This document shows positions 1 to 8,000 of a stretch of 10,638 nucleotides of DNA, piece after piece (position 1 is the stretch's first letter; every line of letters starts with the position of its first letter). The DNA is taken from the NCBI GenBank assembly GCA_005779525.1, contig SXIZ01000075.1:1-10638 (forward strand), given 5' to 3'. Below the pieces are notes generated by a model. It was not told the DNA's origin. It searched no databases and saw nothing but the letters and a program-made list of their open reading frames with translations. The position numbers and the translations under genes are program-made. Origin of the DNA: Methylococcaceae bacterium. GTDB taxonomy: Bacteria; Pseudomonadota; Gammaproteobacteria; Methylococcales; Methylomonadaceae.

Positions 1-164
1 ACTTTAACTTTATCTCCGGTAAGAATGCGGATGTAATGTTTACGCATTTTGCCTGAAATATGGGCGGTGACTACGTGACCGTTTTCGAGTTCTACACGAA
101 ACATGGTATTTGGAAGCGTATCAACGACTTTCCCTTCCATTTCTATCTGATCTTCTTTTGCCAT
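1..164 (-). CDS. infA: Translation initiation factor IF-1 (partial, C-terminus cut by window edge)
   Basis: IF-1 binds the A-site of the 30S subunit and works with IF-2 and IF-3 during translation initiation in the cytoplasm. The first 54 codons are present out of a usual length of about 72. The protein starts MAKEDQIEMEGKVVDTLPNT and continues with the single S1/OB-fold pattern, including MFRVELENGH and the basic stretch HISGKMRKHYIR, which is near-invariant in bacterial IF-1. The start ATG is preceded by TTAGGAAC about 8 bases upstream, an acceptable ribosome binding site. It is the last visible member of the minus-strand series trxB-aat-bpt-infA, which is the common order in gammaproteobacteria. 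A separate promoter probably lies in the 74-base gap after bpt. The missing C-terminal part should continue just left of the window. Confidence 0.97.
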   Translation of the reverse strand, partial: MAKEDQIEMEGKVVDTLPNTMFRVELENGHVVTAHISGKMRKHYIRILTGDKVK

Positions 165-197
165 TTAATTAAGTTCCTAAAGCAATTAAAACGCCAA

Positions 198-224
198 ATG
201 ATAACATAAGCTCGCTGTTAACAA
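198..224 (-). promoter_or_regulatory. Candidate infA promoter (extended -10)
   Basis: Reading the minus strand, TATCAT (203-198) is directly preceded by TGT, giving an extended -10 element TGnTATCAT. A TTGTTA that could act as -35 lies 15 bases upstream (224-219), which is short, so the extended -10 would do most of the work. The start codon of infA is about 34 bases downstream. Independent expression of infA from its own promoter is known in E. coli; the assignment here is by eye only. Confidence 0.35.
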
Positions 225-229
225 CAGCG
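213..229. other. Short hairpin between bpt and infA
   Basis: CGCTGTT (213-219) pairs with AACAGCG (223-229) around an AAC loop, a perfect 7-bp stem starting about 10 bases after the bpt stop codon. No T-run follows on the minus strand, so it is at best a weak or attenuating terminator of the upstream genes. It overlaps the possible -35 of infA. Confidence 0.4.
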
Positions 230-238
230 CCTAGTTGT

Positions 239-952
239 TTATTCAGAATTTACCTGTTGGAAATCTCGCCATAGTCCATGTTCTAAAATTTGCATAGGTT
301 GAAACTGGGTTTTGTAACGCATTTTGCGGCAGTCCGCAATCCAGTAACCTAGATACACCCATTTTAAACTTAGTTGTTGCGCATGTTGAATTTGCCATAA
401 GACCGCATAGGTTCCTGGGCTAAGATGCGCATAATCAGGATTAAAAAATGTATACACAGCGGATAATGCATCTGGCAGAAAATCAACTACCGCAACGGCT
501 ATCAGAGTTTGCTGCAGCCGGAACTCCACAAAGCGGGTATCGCACCAGCGGCTACTTAAAAATTGTAAATATTCATCGGGAGTGGAATGTTGCATATTAC
601 CATCAGCGTGTTTATGTCGCTGATAGTAAATATATAAATCGTAATGTTGTTGCTCAAACTCCGCTGGTTTAATGCTGATCTGCACATCTTGATTTTTAGT
701 TAAACAACGCCTTTGCGCACGGTTAGGGGTAAATTTTGAGCTATTCACCCGCGAAGGAATGCAAGCGGCACACTGGGTACAGATATTCTGATACACATCG
801 TCGCCACTGCGTCTAAAGCCTTGAGCAATTAAAAGATTGTACAAAAATGTACTGATTGGAAACCCAGGATGCACAAATGCTGTTTGCGCCGTTTCATTCG
901 CCAGATAACTGGATGGATGTGGATGGGTAGCGAGTAGGGGAATAGTGGTCAT
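239..952 (-). CDS. bpt: Aspartate/glutamate leucyltransferase (bacterial ATE homologue)
   Basis: Bpt transfers leucine from Leu-tRNA to proteins with N-terminal Asp or Glu, creating a primary N-degron read by ClpS/ClpAP. The 237-residue length is normal for the family. The N-terminal ATE domain carries the clustered cysteines C58-x2-C61-x2-C64 in NICTQCAACIPSRV. The C-terminal domain contains the family signatures AVYTFFNPDY (about 165-174), LSPGTYAVLWQI (177-188) and YLGYWIADCRKMRYKTQF (200-217). The gene begins 3 bases after the aat stop codon with no strong Shine-Dalgarno, so translational coupling to aat is likely. Family knowledge: a bpt/aat pair gives the cell both tertiary (Asp/Glu) and secondary (Arg/Lys) N-end rule branches. 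Older annotation names it arginyltransferase (ate), but bacterial members of this subgroup use leucine. Confidence 0.95.
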   Translation of the reverse strand: MTTIPLLATHPHPSSYLANETAQTAFVHPGFPISTFLYNLLIAQGFRRSGDDVYQNICTQCAACIPSRVNSSKFTPNRAQRRCLTKNQDVQISIKPAEFEQQHYDLYIYYQRHKHADGNMQHSTPDEYLQFLSSRWCDTRFVEFRLQQTLIAVAVVDFLPDALSAVYTFFNPDYAHLSPGTYAVLWQIQHAQQLSLKWVYLGYWIADCRKMRYKTQFQPMQILEHGLWRDFQQVNSE

Positions 953-955
953 CTT

Positions 956-1654
956 TTAACCCGCTAAATTCCAAGCTGATGTGGCAGCCGCTTGAGAGGT
1001 ATATTGCGCTAGTAAGGTGACAAATTGTTGGCGCGGAATTTCTTCGGCTCCCAAGCTTATTAGATGGGGTGTTCGAACTTGACAATCAATCAGTTTATAG
1101 TCCCAAGATTGCAGCAGTTTCGCTAAGGTGACAAACGCGACTTTAGAGGCATCGGTGTAAGTGTGAAACATAGATTCTCCAAAGAACACTTGTCCAAGTG
1201 CGACGCCGTACAATCCCCCTACCAATTCGTCCTCCAGCCAGGTTTCAATGGAGTGTGCATAGCCGAGACAATGCAGTTTGTGATAAGCGTTGAGAATGTC
1301 GTCACTGATCCAGGTGCCAGTGGTTTCAGCCCGCGGGGCAGCGCAAGCACGCATCACTGCCGGGAAATTTTCGTCAATGGAAATACGAAAATGCTTTTTT
1401 TGTAAGGTTTTTTTTAAGCTGCGTGAAATATGCACGCGCTCAGGGTAAACGATTAAGCGTGGATCAGGCGTCCACCACAAAATAGGTTCTTCAGGGTTAT
1501 ACCAAGGAAAAATGCCTTGTGTATAGGCATTAATCAGCCGTTCAGGAGATAGGCAGCCCCCAACCGCCAATAAGCCGTTGGGTTCTGTCAGTGCAAAGCG
1601 ACTATCCGGAAATGGTTGCTGTGGCGCTACTGGGTTGAGTAGCTTTAGTTGCAT
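956..1654 (-). CDS. aat: Leucyl/phenylalanyl-tRNA--protein transferase
   Basis: Aat adds Leu or Phe from aminoacyl-tRNA to proteins with N-terminal Arg or Lys, marking them for ClpS/ClpAP degradation. The 232-residue length fits the family. Visible signatures are GGCLSPERLINAYTQGIFPW (32-51), PILWWTPDPR (57-66), GTWI (113-116), GQVFFGESMFH (154-164) and LIDCQVRTPHLISLGA (188-203). D190 and Q192 of LIDCQV, and E160 of FGESMF, correspond by motif to the catalytic-site residues D186, Q188 and E156 of the E. coli enzyme (alignment by eye). It lies 15 bases after trxB and 3 bases before bpt, indicating one transcript. The Shine-Dalgarno is weak (AAGGGCGAAAG somewhat far upstream), so coupling to trxB translation is possible. 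Confidence 0.97.
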   Translation of the reverse strand: MQLKLLNPVAPQQPFPDSRFALTEPNGLLAVGGCLSPERLINAYTQGIFPWYNPEEPILWWTPDPRLIVYPERVHISRSLKKTLQKKHFRISIDENFPAVMRACAAPRAETTGTWISDDILNAYHKLHCLGYAHSIETWLEDELVGGLYGVALGQVFFGESMFHTYTDASKVAFVTLAKLLQSWDYKLIDCQVRTPHLISLGAEEIPRQQFVTLLAQYTSQAAATSAWNLAG

Positions 1655-1669
1655 AAGCAGCTTTCGCCC

Positions 1670-2623
1670 TTAGCTTTCTAAGGCGTCCAGATATTTTTCG
1701 GCATCCAGTGCTGCCATACAGCCAGCCCCTGAAGAGGTAATGGCTTGTTTATAAACCGAATCCATTACATCTCCGGCGGCAAAGACCCCGGGGACGCTGG
1801 TTGCGGTGACATTACCATGGATGCCGCTACGGACTTTAATATAGCCATGTTCCATCTCCAGCTGACCATCAAAAATATGCGTGTTAGGCGTATGCCCGAT
1901 GGCGATAAATACCCCATGCACATCAATCACTTTTGTGCTTCCGTCTGTATGTTTAATACGAATGCCTGTGACGCCCATATCATCCCCGAGTACTTCATCT
2001 AACTCATGATTCCATTCAATTTGTACATTACCTGTTTTCGATTTCTCGATCAGTTTATCGCTCATGATTTTTTCTGAGCGGAACTTGTCACGGCGATGGA
2101 TAACCACCACTTTTGAGGCAATATTTGACAGATACAGAGCCTCTTCCACCGCAGTATTGCCGCCACCTATCACGGCAACGGGTTTATTGCGATAAAAAAA
2201 TCCATCACAGGTGGCACAGGCAGATACCCCACGACCTTTAAAGGCTTCTTCCGAGTCCATGCCCAAATATTTCGCCGAGGCTCCTGTGGCGATAATCAGT
2301 GCGTCACAGGTGTAAGTGCCTGAATCCCCAACCAACGTGAACGGGCGCTTACTTAAATCCGTAGTATGGATATGATCTAAAATAATTTCGGTATTAAAGC
2401 GTTCGGCATGGGCATGCATACGCTCCATCAGTGCCGGACCTTGTAAGCCTTCAACATCACCAGGCCAATTATCAACTTCAGTGGTGGTGGTCAATTGCCC
2501 ACCTTTTTGTAAACCAGTTATCATTACGGGTTTAAGATTGGCGCGTGCAGCATAGACGGCTGCGGTATAGCCAGCAGGACCTGAACCTAAAATTAATAAT
2601 CGACAATGTTTAATGGTGCTCAT
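1670..2623 (-). CDS. trxB: Thioredoxin-disulfide reductase
   Basis: This FAD enzyme reduces thioredoxin with NADPH in the cytoplasm. Its 317 residues match the low-molecular-weight bacterial type. The FAD-binding GxGxxG motif is LGSGPAGYTAAVYAARANL (12-30). The redox-active site is CATC at 136-139. The NADPH motif GGGNTAVEEA runs from 153, with the phosphate-binding HRRDKFR at 176-182. The C-terminal FAD motif FAAGDV (281-286) is followed by YKQAITSSGAGCMAA. A GAGG Shine-Dalgarno lies 11 bases before the ATG. The gene sits between tusC and aat on the same strand; the 66-base gap upstream leaves room for its own promoter. Nothing is missing or unusual. Confidence 0.98.
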   Translation of the reverse strand: MSTIKHCRLLILGSGPAGYTAAVYAARANLKPVMITGLQKGGQLTTTTEVDNWPGDVEGLQGPALMERMHAHAERFNTEIILDHIHTTDLSKRPFTLVGDSGTYTCDALIIATGASAKYLGMDSEEAFKGRGVSACATCDGFFYRNKPVAVIGGGNTAVEEALYLSNIASKVVVIHRRDKFRSEKIMSDKLIEKSKTGNVQIEWNHELDEVLGDDMGVTGIRIKHTDGSTKVIDVHGVFIAIGHTPNTHIFDGQLEMEHGYIKVRSGIHGNVTATSVPGVFAAGDVMDSVYKQAITSSGAGCMAALDAEKYLDALES

Positions 2624-2656
2624 AAATTCATGTACCTCTAATTGACCGTTGTTAAG

Positions 2657-2688
2657 AGTATATATCTGGATTAATTTTACGCTAGCAA
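2657..2688 (-). promoter_or_regulatory. Weak candidate promoter for trxB
   Basis: On the minus strand TTGCTA (2688-2683) lies 18 bases before TATATA (2664-2659). A slightly shifted TATACT (2662-2657) would give a 20-base spacer. It falls just after the tusC stop codon, in the only sizeable gap between tusC and trxB. This is a match by eye to sigma-70 hexamers and may be coincidence in an AT-rich gap. Confidence 0.3.
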
Positions 2689-2689
2689 G

Positions 2690-3040
2690 TTAAATTATGA
2701 TATCAAACTGTAGTAAAAGCCTAGGGATTTGTTGCCGTGGATAGTAATTTAGTGGTAATTCCAAATGATCAAAATTGAGACCGTATTCTGCCGCTGCTTC
2801 AGCTTCGATATACAATGATTGTACATCATATAACTCTAAGGCTTTAAAGATAGAGAGCGTATCTTTAAGACCTGATTGCTTGGGATTTTGCAAGGATTTA
2901 AGCTGCAATACGCCGTCCTCTAAAAATAATAAACTTACGCGTTGGTCAAATGCAGCCATCGTTAAAATGACATCTAATAGCTCTTGCGTCGCAATACCAT
3001 TATGGGGGGCATGTCGAATAATGAATAAATAGTTTTTCAT
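2690..3040 (-). CDS. tusC: Sulfurtransferase complex subunit TusC (DsrF-like)
   Basis: TusC is a DsrE/DsrF-fold subunit of the TusBCD complex. That complex passes persulfide sulfur from TusA to TusE and then MnmA for 2-thiolation of uridine 34 in tRNA. The 116 residues begin MKNYLFIIRHAPHNG, the usual first beta-strand and PH turn, and include AAFDQRVSLLFLEDGVLQL, a DsrF-type second strand. E. coli TusC is of similar length (119). I chose the ATG at 3040 because it lies 4 bases after the tusD stop and gives the family N-terminus. An in-frame ATG further upstream would add 31 residues lying inside tusD with no family resemblance. No Shine-Dalgarno is evident, consistent with coupling. The usual third partner, tusB, does not follow. 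Confidence 0.9.
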   Translation of the reverse strand: MKNYLFIIRHAPHNGIATQELLDVILTMAAFDQRVSLLFLEDGVLQLKSLQNPKQSGLKDTLSIFKALELYDVQSLYIEAEAAAEYGLNFDHLELPLNYYPRQQIPRLLLQFDIII

Positions 3041-3044
3041 AGAT

Positions 3045-3434
3045 TTAAGCAAATACGATAAAACGCTCTGCCAGCAACGAAGCTTCAACCAGCTGACCCA
3101 GTCCAGAAATGCGAAAACCAGGGGCCAGATCATTATCTTGTTTTCCCACCCGCTTGGCTTCCTCTAGGCATAATAACCCTCGGCGCTGTGCAGCTGAAAT
3201 GCAGACCACGAGGTCCAAGTGATATTGCTCAGCCAGCTGAGACCAGCTTTGGGTCAAAGCTAATTCATCGTCTGGCGGTGTAGCATAGGCAAACGCATGA
3301 TAAATGCCATCCGCATAAAAAAATACCCGCAAAACCTCATGCTGCAAGTTGAGGGCAGTTTTGACAAAGTGCAACGCAGTGACGGCGCTGCTGGATTGAT
3401 AGGGGCTACAATTTATTTGTATGGCGAACTTCAT
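3045..3434 (-). CDS. tusD: Sulfurtransferase complex subunit TusD (DsrE-like)
   Basis: TusD carries the active-site cysteine of the TusBCD sulfur relay, receiving persulfide sulfur from TusA. The 129 residues match the family. The catalytic cysteine is C78 in LDLVVCISAAQRRGL, the same position as in E. coli TusD. The C-terminus ISGLGQLVEASLLAERFIVF is the typical TusD/DsrE ending. It is the first gene of the minus-strand series tusD-tusC-trxB-aat-bpt-infA and is divergent from bepA. The sequence just before the ATG lacks a good Shine-Dalgarno. In sulfur oxidisers the related DsrEFH proteins act in sulfite/sulfide metabolism. Without dsrH or dsrC alongside, the tRNA-thiolation role is the simpler reading. 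Confidence 0.93.
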   Translation of the reverse strand: MKFAIQINCSPYQSSSAVTALHFVKTALNLQHEVLRVFFYADGIYHAFAYATPPDDELALTQSWSQLAEQYHLDLVVCISAAQRRGLLCLEEAKRVGKQDNDLAPGFRISGLGQLVEASLLAERFIVFA

Positions 3435-3473
3435 GTTAATGATATTGTCAACTAAACGCTATGGTTTTGCCTT

Positions 3474-3481
3474 ATTATAAT
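3474..3481. promoter_or_regulatory. Palindromic -10-like ATTATAAT shared by divergent tusD and bepA
   Basis: The 8-base sequence ATTATAAT is its own reverse complement, so a perfect TATAAT can be read on the plus strand (3476-3481, toward bepA) and on the minus strand (3479-3474, toward tusD). The -35 regions on both sides are poor: TAAACG with a 17-base spacer on plus, TTACGA with an 18-base spacer on minus. It lies 61 bases before the bepA ATG and about 40 bases before the tusD ATG, a reasonable position for both. Confidence 0.4.
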
Positions 3482-3542
3482 GGTTTAAAAATATACTTCG
3501 TAAGAATCATTTTATTCGTTTCCTAGCTTGTTACCCTGTTAC

Positions 3543-4994
3543 ATGAACAATTCCCGTCCTTTAGTTTTCCTTATAAGCTTTTTGTTACTGAGCTATCCAA
3601 CCACACAGCAAGCCATTGAAATTGAAAAAATTCAATTGCCAGAGATGGGGGATTCCTCCGGGACCTTATTATCGCCTATACAAGAACAAGAACTAGGGGC
3701 GGCATTTTTTCGGCAGTTACATGCACAGTTAGAAATCAATCAGGATCCCGAAGTCCAACATTATATTGAAACGATTGGTAAAAAATTAACCGCTAATAGT
3801 GATAATCCAGGTTATCCCTTCCACTTTTTTGTGGTGTCAGAAAATGATATTAACGCTTTTGCAGGGCCTGGTGGCTATATTGGGGTCAATGCGGGGTTAA
3901 TCAGTTTAACTGAAGCCGAAAGTGAGTTGGCTTCGGTAATGGCGCACGAGATTGCTCACGTAACGCAACGGCATTTATACCGCGCAGCTGAAGCTCAAGG
4001 GCGTATGTCTATCCCGACCATGGCCGCCACGTTAGCAGCTATCTTGATTGGCTCTCAGGCGCCACAATTAGGGCAGGCAGCGATCATGGCGGTGCAAGCA
4101 GGTAGCTTGCAATTTCAAATTGATTTTACCCGTGATAATGAACAAGAGGCTGATCGCGTGGGTATGCAAACTTTGGCGCAATCTAATTTTGATCCACGCA
4201 GTATGCCGACATTTTTTGAACGTTTACAGCAGTCTACGCGTTTTTACGGCAAAAACGTCCCCGAATTCTTGCGTACTCATCCGGTGACCGAATCCCGTAT
4301 TTCCGATACCCGTGGACGGGCAGACAATTACCCTTATCGGCAATATCCTAATTCCCAGGATTATGAGCTGATTAAAGCCAAGCTGGTCGTTCAAAATAGC
4401 AGTGAAGCCAGTGCCTTAAAGTTTTTTACCTTGCATGCCAACCAAGGAACAGCGTTGCAACGTGCAGCGGCACGCTACGGGCTGGCGTTAACAGCTTTAA
4501 AAGCACAACGTTATACCGAGGCCGAAAATTTAATCAAAGACCTGATTAAAGACTACCCACAACAAGAGCAATACGCGAGTGCTTTAGCTCGCGTGACCTT
4601 TGAAGCTAAAGATTATGCCAAAGCTTTGGACTTGTTTAAGACTACGGTGCAAAGATTTCCGGAAAATGCTGCGATTAAAGTGGAATATATCTCCGCCTTA
4701 ATCAAGGCCGGGCAGCCGGATGAAGCACGTAAACTGTTACAACCTTTATTAAAAATCAACCCACAACCGCGTTACTATAGTTTGCTGGCAGAAGCTTATG
4801 GTGAGATGCACAAAGATGCAGAAGCCCATCGGTATTTAGCAGAATATTATTATGCCGCTGGGCAAACCGATGCGGCGATCACGCAAGTTTTGCTGGCAAA
4901 AAAAGCCAAAGATGTGGATTTTTATTTAGCGTCTATTTTGGATGATCGTTTGAATTTTTTCATCTTAGAAGAACGCGAACGGCGGCAGCGCTAA
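3543..4994 (+). CDS. bepA: BepA-type periplasmic M48 metalloprotease/chaperone with TPR domain
   Basis: BepA (YfgC) is a periplasmic zinc protease and chaperone that works with the BAM complex and LptD, promoting assembly or degrading stalled outer-membrane proteins. With the ATG at 3543 the protein has 483 residues (E. coli 487). A signal peptide covers residues 1-24 (Arg5, hydrophobic PLVFLISFLLLSY, likely cut after QQA). The M48 motif HEIAH is at 135-139, the third zinc ligand E202 is in NEQEADR, and H246 in RTHPVTESR matches the His switch of E. coli BepA. TPR-like helices fill residues about 308-475. A TTG codon at 3528 is also in frame but would put five extra residues before the signal peptide. 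No strong Shine-Dalgarno is visible for either start, so the exact start is moderately certain; the family call is firm. Confidence 0.95.
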   Translation: MNNSRPLVFLISFLLLSYPTTQQAIEIEKIQLPEMGDSSGTLLSPIQEQELGAAFFRQLHAQLEINQDPEVQHYIETIGKKLTANSDNPGYPFHFFVVSENDINAFAGPGGYIGVNAGLISLTEAESELASVMAHEIAHVTQRHLYRAAEAQGRMSIPTMAATLAAILIGSQAPQLGQAAIMAVQAGSLQFQIDFTRDNEQEADRVGMQTLAQSNFDPRSMPTFFERLQQSTRFYGKNVPEFLRTHPVTESRISDTRGRADNYPYRQYPNSQDYELIKAKLVVQNSSEASALKFFTLHANQGTALQRAAARYGLALTALKAQRYTEAENLIKDLIKDYPQQEQYASALARVTFEAKDYAKALDLFKTTVQRFPENAAIKVEYISALIKAGQPDEARKLLQPLLKINPQPRYYSLLAEAYGEMHKDAEAHRYLAEYYYAAGQTDAAITQVLLAKKAKDVDFYLASILDDRLNFFILEERERRQR

Positions 4995-5041
4995 TTTAGC
5001 GTTGCGGTTTAGCGTGACTGTCCCAGCGTCTATCTGTGAAG

Positions 5042-5085
5042 CTTAGCCCATCTCTATTCCAAGATGGGCTAAGTTAACGTTCTTT
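5042..5085 (+). terminator. Rho-independent-like terminator after bepA
   Basis: CTTAGCCCATCT (5042-5053) pairs perfectly with AGATGGGCTAAG (5062-5073), a 12-bp stem with an 8-base loop. A T-rich stretch (TTCTTTTT, ending at about 5087) begins some 7 bases after the stem. It lies about 47 bases after the bepA stop. The same hairpin is found 22 bases beyond the stop of the converging LRR gene, but no T-run follows in that direction, so it would be less effective there. Confidence 0.75.
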
Positions 5086-5095
5086 TTAAGTCCTG

Positions 5096-8000
5096 TTATT
5101 CATAATGTTCTAGCCCAAATAGCCCATTGCTATAACGTAATTGTACTTTCCAGGTTCTACCCAACGCAAAAACGGTGGGTAAATCTGCGAGTAGGGTGTC
5201 GTAGTTATAGGTTGCGGGTTCAGCGTGGATAGCACCGGGGATCACTATAGCTTTGAGTAATTGAAAGCGATAATCTTGGGTATTTTGTAGTTCTGCATAA
5301 TACACGCTGCCCCCCGCCAAGGCATCGCGAACGATCAGCAAGCCTGTCGCGCTATTGTAAACCGCTACAGCGTCTTGCTCTTGTTTCACTAGGTCTGGCC
5401 CTGGTGCAGCTTGATTTTGACAAGTACTGACGGGTGCAAGATAAAAATCAAGATTACTTTCAGAGGTTTGTACAACTTCAGTCGAGAGCCCATATCCAAT
5501 GAAATTGCTTGCACTGCTATTGATTTGATAGGTCGCAGGGTTAAGCAGCAAGCCGAACTCGCCCGTTTTGAAACTCAATGTACTGTCGCTGACCAAGTTG
5601 TTGAGCACCGCGCTAACTTCGGCGTTGTTAATGCCATTTTGATTACAGGCTTCTAAGACCTTACCTTTCACCAAACCTCGCTGCGGCGCATCGGTGAGAA
5701 ATACACGAATACTATAAGTGGAGTCACCCGCATCAGCCGAGCGTGCCAAAGGCGGCATGCCTGTGACGCGAATGCGGTAGATGCCTGAACTCGTAGCTTT
5801 GATCGTGACGCTGATGCCTTTCGCAGTAGTTGTTTGCGTGAGTAATTCAGTGATAGGGCTACCGTTGTTATCAAAGATTTGAATGGCTGGGTTAATGGCT
5901 TTGCCAATACTTTCTACGGGGATTTCAATGGTGTAATTCAAACCTTTTTTAGTCAAAAACTCATACCAGTCCACGTTGTTGGTGGTGAGTAAATGGATTA
6001 AAGGTGTGTCGTTGATTAAAATCGGTGTGGCTTGCTGCTCGGTGTCATTGGGTTCAACAAAGCTGCCAGAAGCGATGCGAGGACCCGCACTTGGTGATCT
6101 GCTCAGTCCAGTCACCACTAGGCTTTGTTCAGCGTTATATACCGTGCCTGCACTGTCTGTCGCTGTTAATGTGATCAGATAAGTGCCGGGTTCGGTCAAG
6201 GTCAAACTGGTGACTTTACCACTGGCCAGGTAAGTATTGGCTTTGGGTTGTAGTAGGGCTTTAGGCTGCGCAGATTGCAATTGTGCCCGCCAAGCGTAAA
6301 CCGTTTTAGTGTCAGTGATATTTAAGCTAGAGGCGTCTAGGTTAATTGTTAAGGGCGCTTGGGTGCCACCATTGGTCGTTAGCCGAAAGGTCGGGCTGAC
6401 TTTGGGATTCACGGTAATGGTTTTTGAAGTGCTTGCCTTCACACCTGCACTATTGCTTACCGTCAGGGTCACCGTGATCGTTCCGGGGGTGTTAAAGGTC
6501 AAACTAACTTGCTTCCCGTTAGCGGTTTGCCCATCTGAACTACTCCAGACAAATTCACTAGCATTGCTAGAAGCAGAAGCGTCAAAAGCCACGGTTAATG
6601 GTGTGGTGCCTTGGGAAACATTGCTGGTAAAAGACGCGACCGGGTTTGCAGGTGTCGCAACAGTGACGGTTTTGCTAACCACCGCTGAGTTATTGCTGGT
6701 GTTGCCATTTTGTACGGTCAGCGCAATTGAATAATCTCCAACTTTGGTAAAGGTCAGGCTGACTTGTTTGCCTGTGGCACTTTGTCCGTCAGAACTTAAC
6801 CATGAATAACTTTCTATGCCTGCATAGCTATCGGTCGAGCTAGAGGCATCCAAATTAATTGTGGCTGGCGCAAAATTTGACGATTGTACAAACGTGAATG
6901 CAGCCACGGGGGCGACGCAATTATTCTGGGTTTGCCAGTTTTGCGTGTGTGCATTCAAATAGGTTTTAAGCGCACTATCGCCGGTAAATAAGCAATTATT
7001 TGCTTGTAAAGCTAAGGTGGTCAGCGTCGATATTTGCGCAAGTGCAGGGGGAATCGCGCCACTCAGTTGATTATTATTGAGAGCGAGTAGGGTCAGACTT
7101 GTTGGCAGAGCGCTGGGTATGTTGCCGGTTAACAGGTTGTTATTTAACGTGATCTGCGTTAGGCCCGTGGGTAAATTGCTGGGAATAGACCCGGCTATTT
7201 GGTTGTTATCTAGATTTAGCGTGAGTAAATTAGCTGGAAGGCTAGTGGGAATGCTGCCATTGAGCTGATTATTGTTCGCGGTCAGGGTTTTTAAACTCAG
7301 AGGTAATAACGCTGGCAGTGGGCCCGTCAGGGTATTGTTATTCAAAATTAAATCTTGCAAGCCCGTGGGCAAGCTGGTGGGGATGCCCGCACTGAGCTGG
7401 TTATTATGCAGATCCAGATAGGTAAGACTGCTTGGCAGTGAGTTTGGAATCGCGCCAGTAAGTTGGTTGCTATGCAAGCTTAATTTAAGCAGTCGAGACG
7501 GTAAGTTTGTGGGGATGGTACCTGTCAATAGATTGCTACCTAAGTACAATTCCGTCAACGCTGGCAGTGCGGTACTGAAACTTGTGGGGATCGTGCCCGT
7601 TAATTGGTTTTGATCCAACAGTAATACTGATAAAGAACTGGGTAGCGATGTGGGGATTGCACCCGATAAGGCGTTGTTAAATAATATTAGTTGTTGTAAA
7701 CGTGTAGGCAAATTACTTGGGATAGCGCCTGTGAATTGATTGCTATTGGCAACTAAAATTGTTAATGCTGGGAGTGATCTACTTAAAAATAATGGGAGGG
7801 TTCCAGTCAGCTGGTTATTGTAGATTCTTAAATCTTGCAGAGTACTGGGTAATCCCGATGGAAAGCTGCCAGTGAATTGATTATTGCCTAAGTCGAGAAA
7901 AGTTAAGGCGGGAAGCACATTGCTTAAACCCGTAGGTATGCTACCTGAAAGTTGGTTATGATTGAGTACTAGATATTGTAAACTGGTTGGGAGGGTGCTG

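Noticed and set aside
448..672. 74-codon plus-strand opening antisense to bpt
   Set aside because: It lies entirely within a well-supported gene, with no recognisable domain or ribosome binding site.
3041..3133. 31-codon N-terminal extension of tusC inside tusD
   Set aside because: It reads through tusD in another frame, has no family resemblance, and TusC normally begins at MKNYLF.
6309..6734. 141-codon plus-strand opening antisense to the PKD region
   Set aside because: The hydrophobic, Val/Leu-rich translation is what antisense reading of Thr/Ser/Asn-rich PKD codons produces; no start signal or family resemblance.
6526..6786. Possible recent duplication of PKD domains 1 and 2
   Set aside because: The shared SSDGQxAxGKQVSLTF phrase is 14/16 identical in protein, but the DNA differs at many positions, so it is an old duplication or family constraint.
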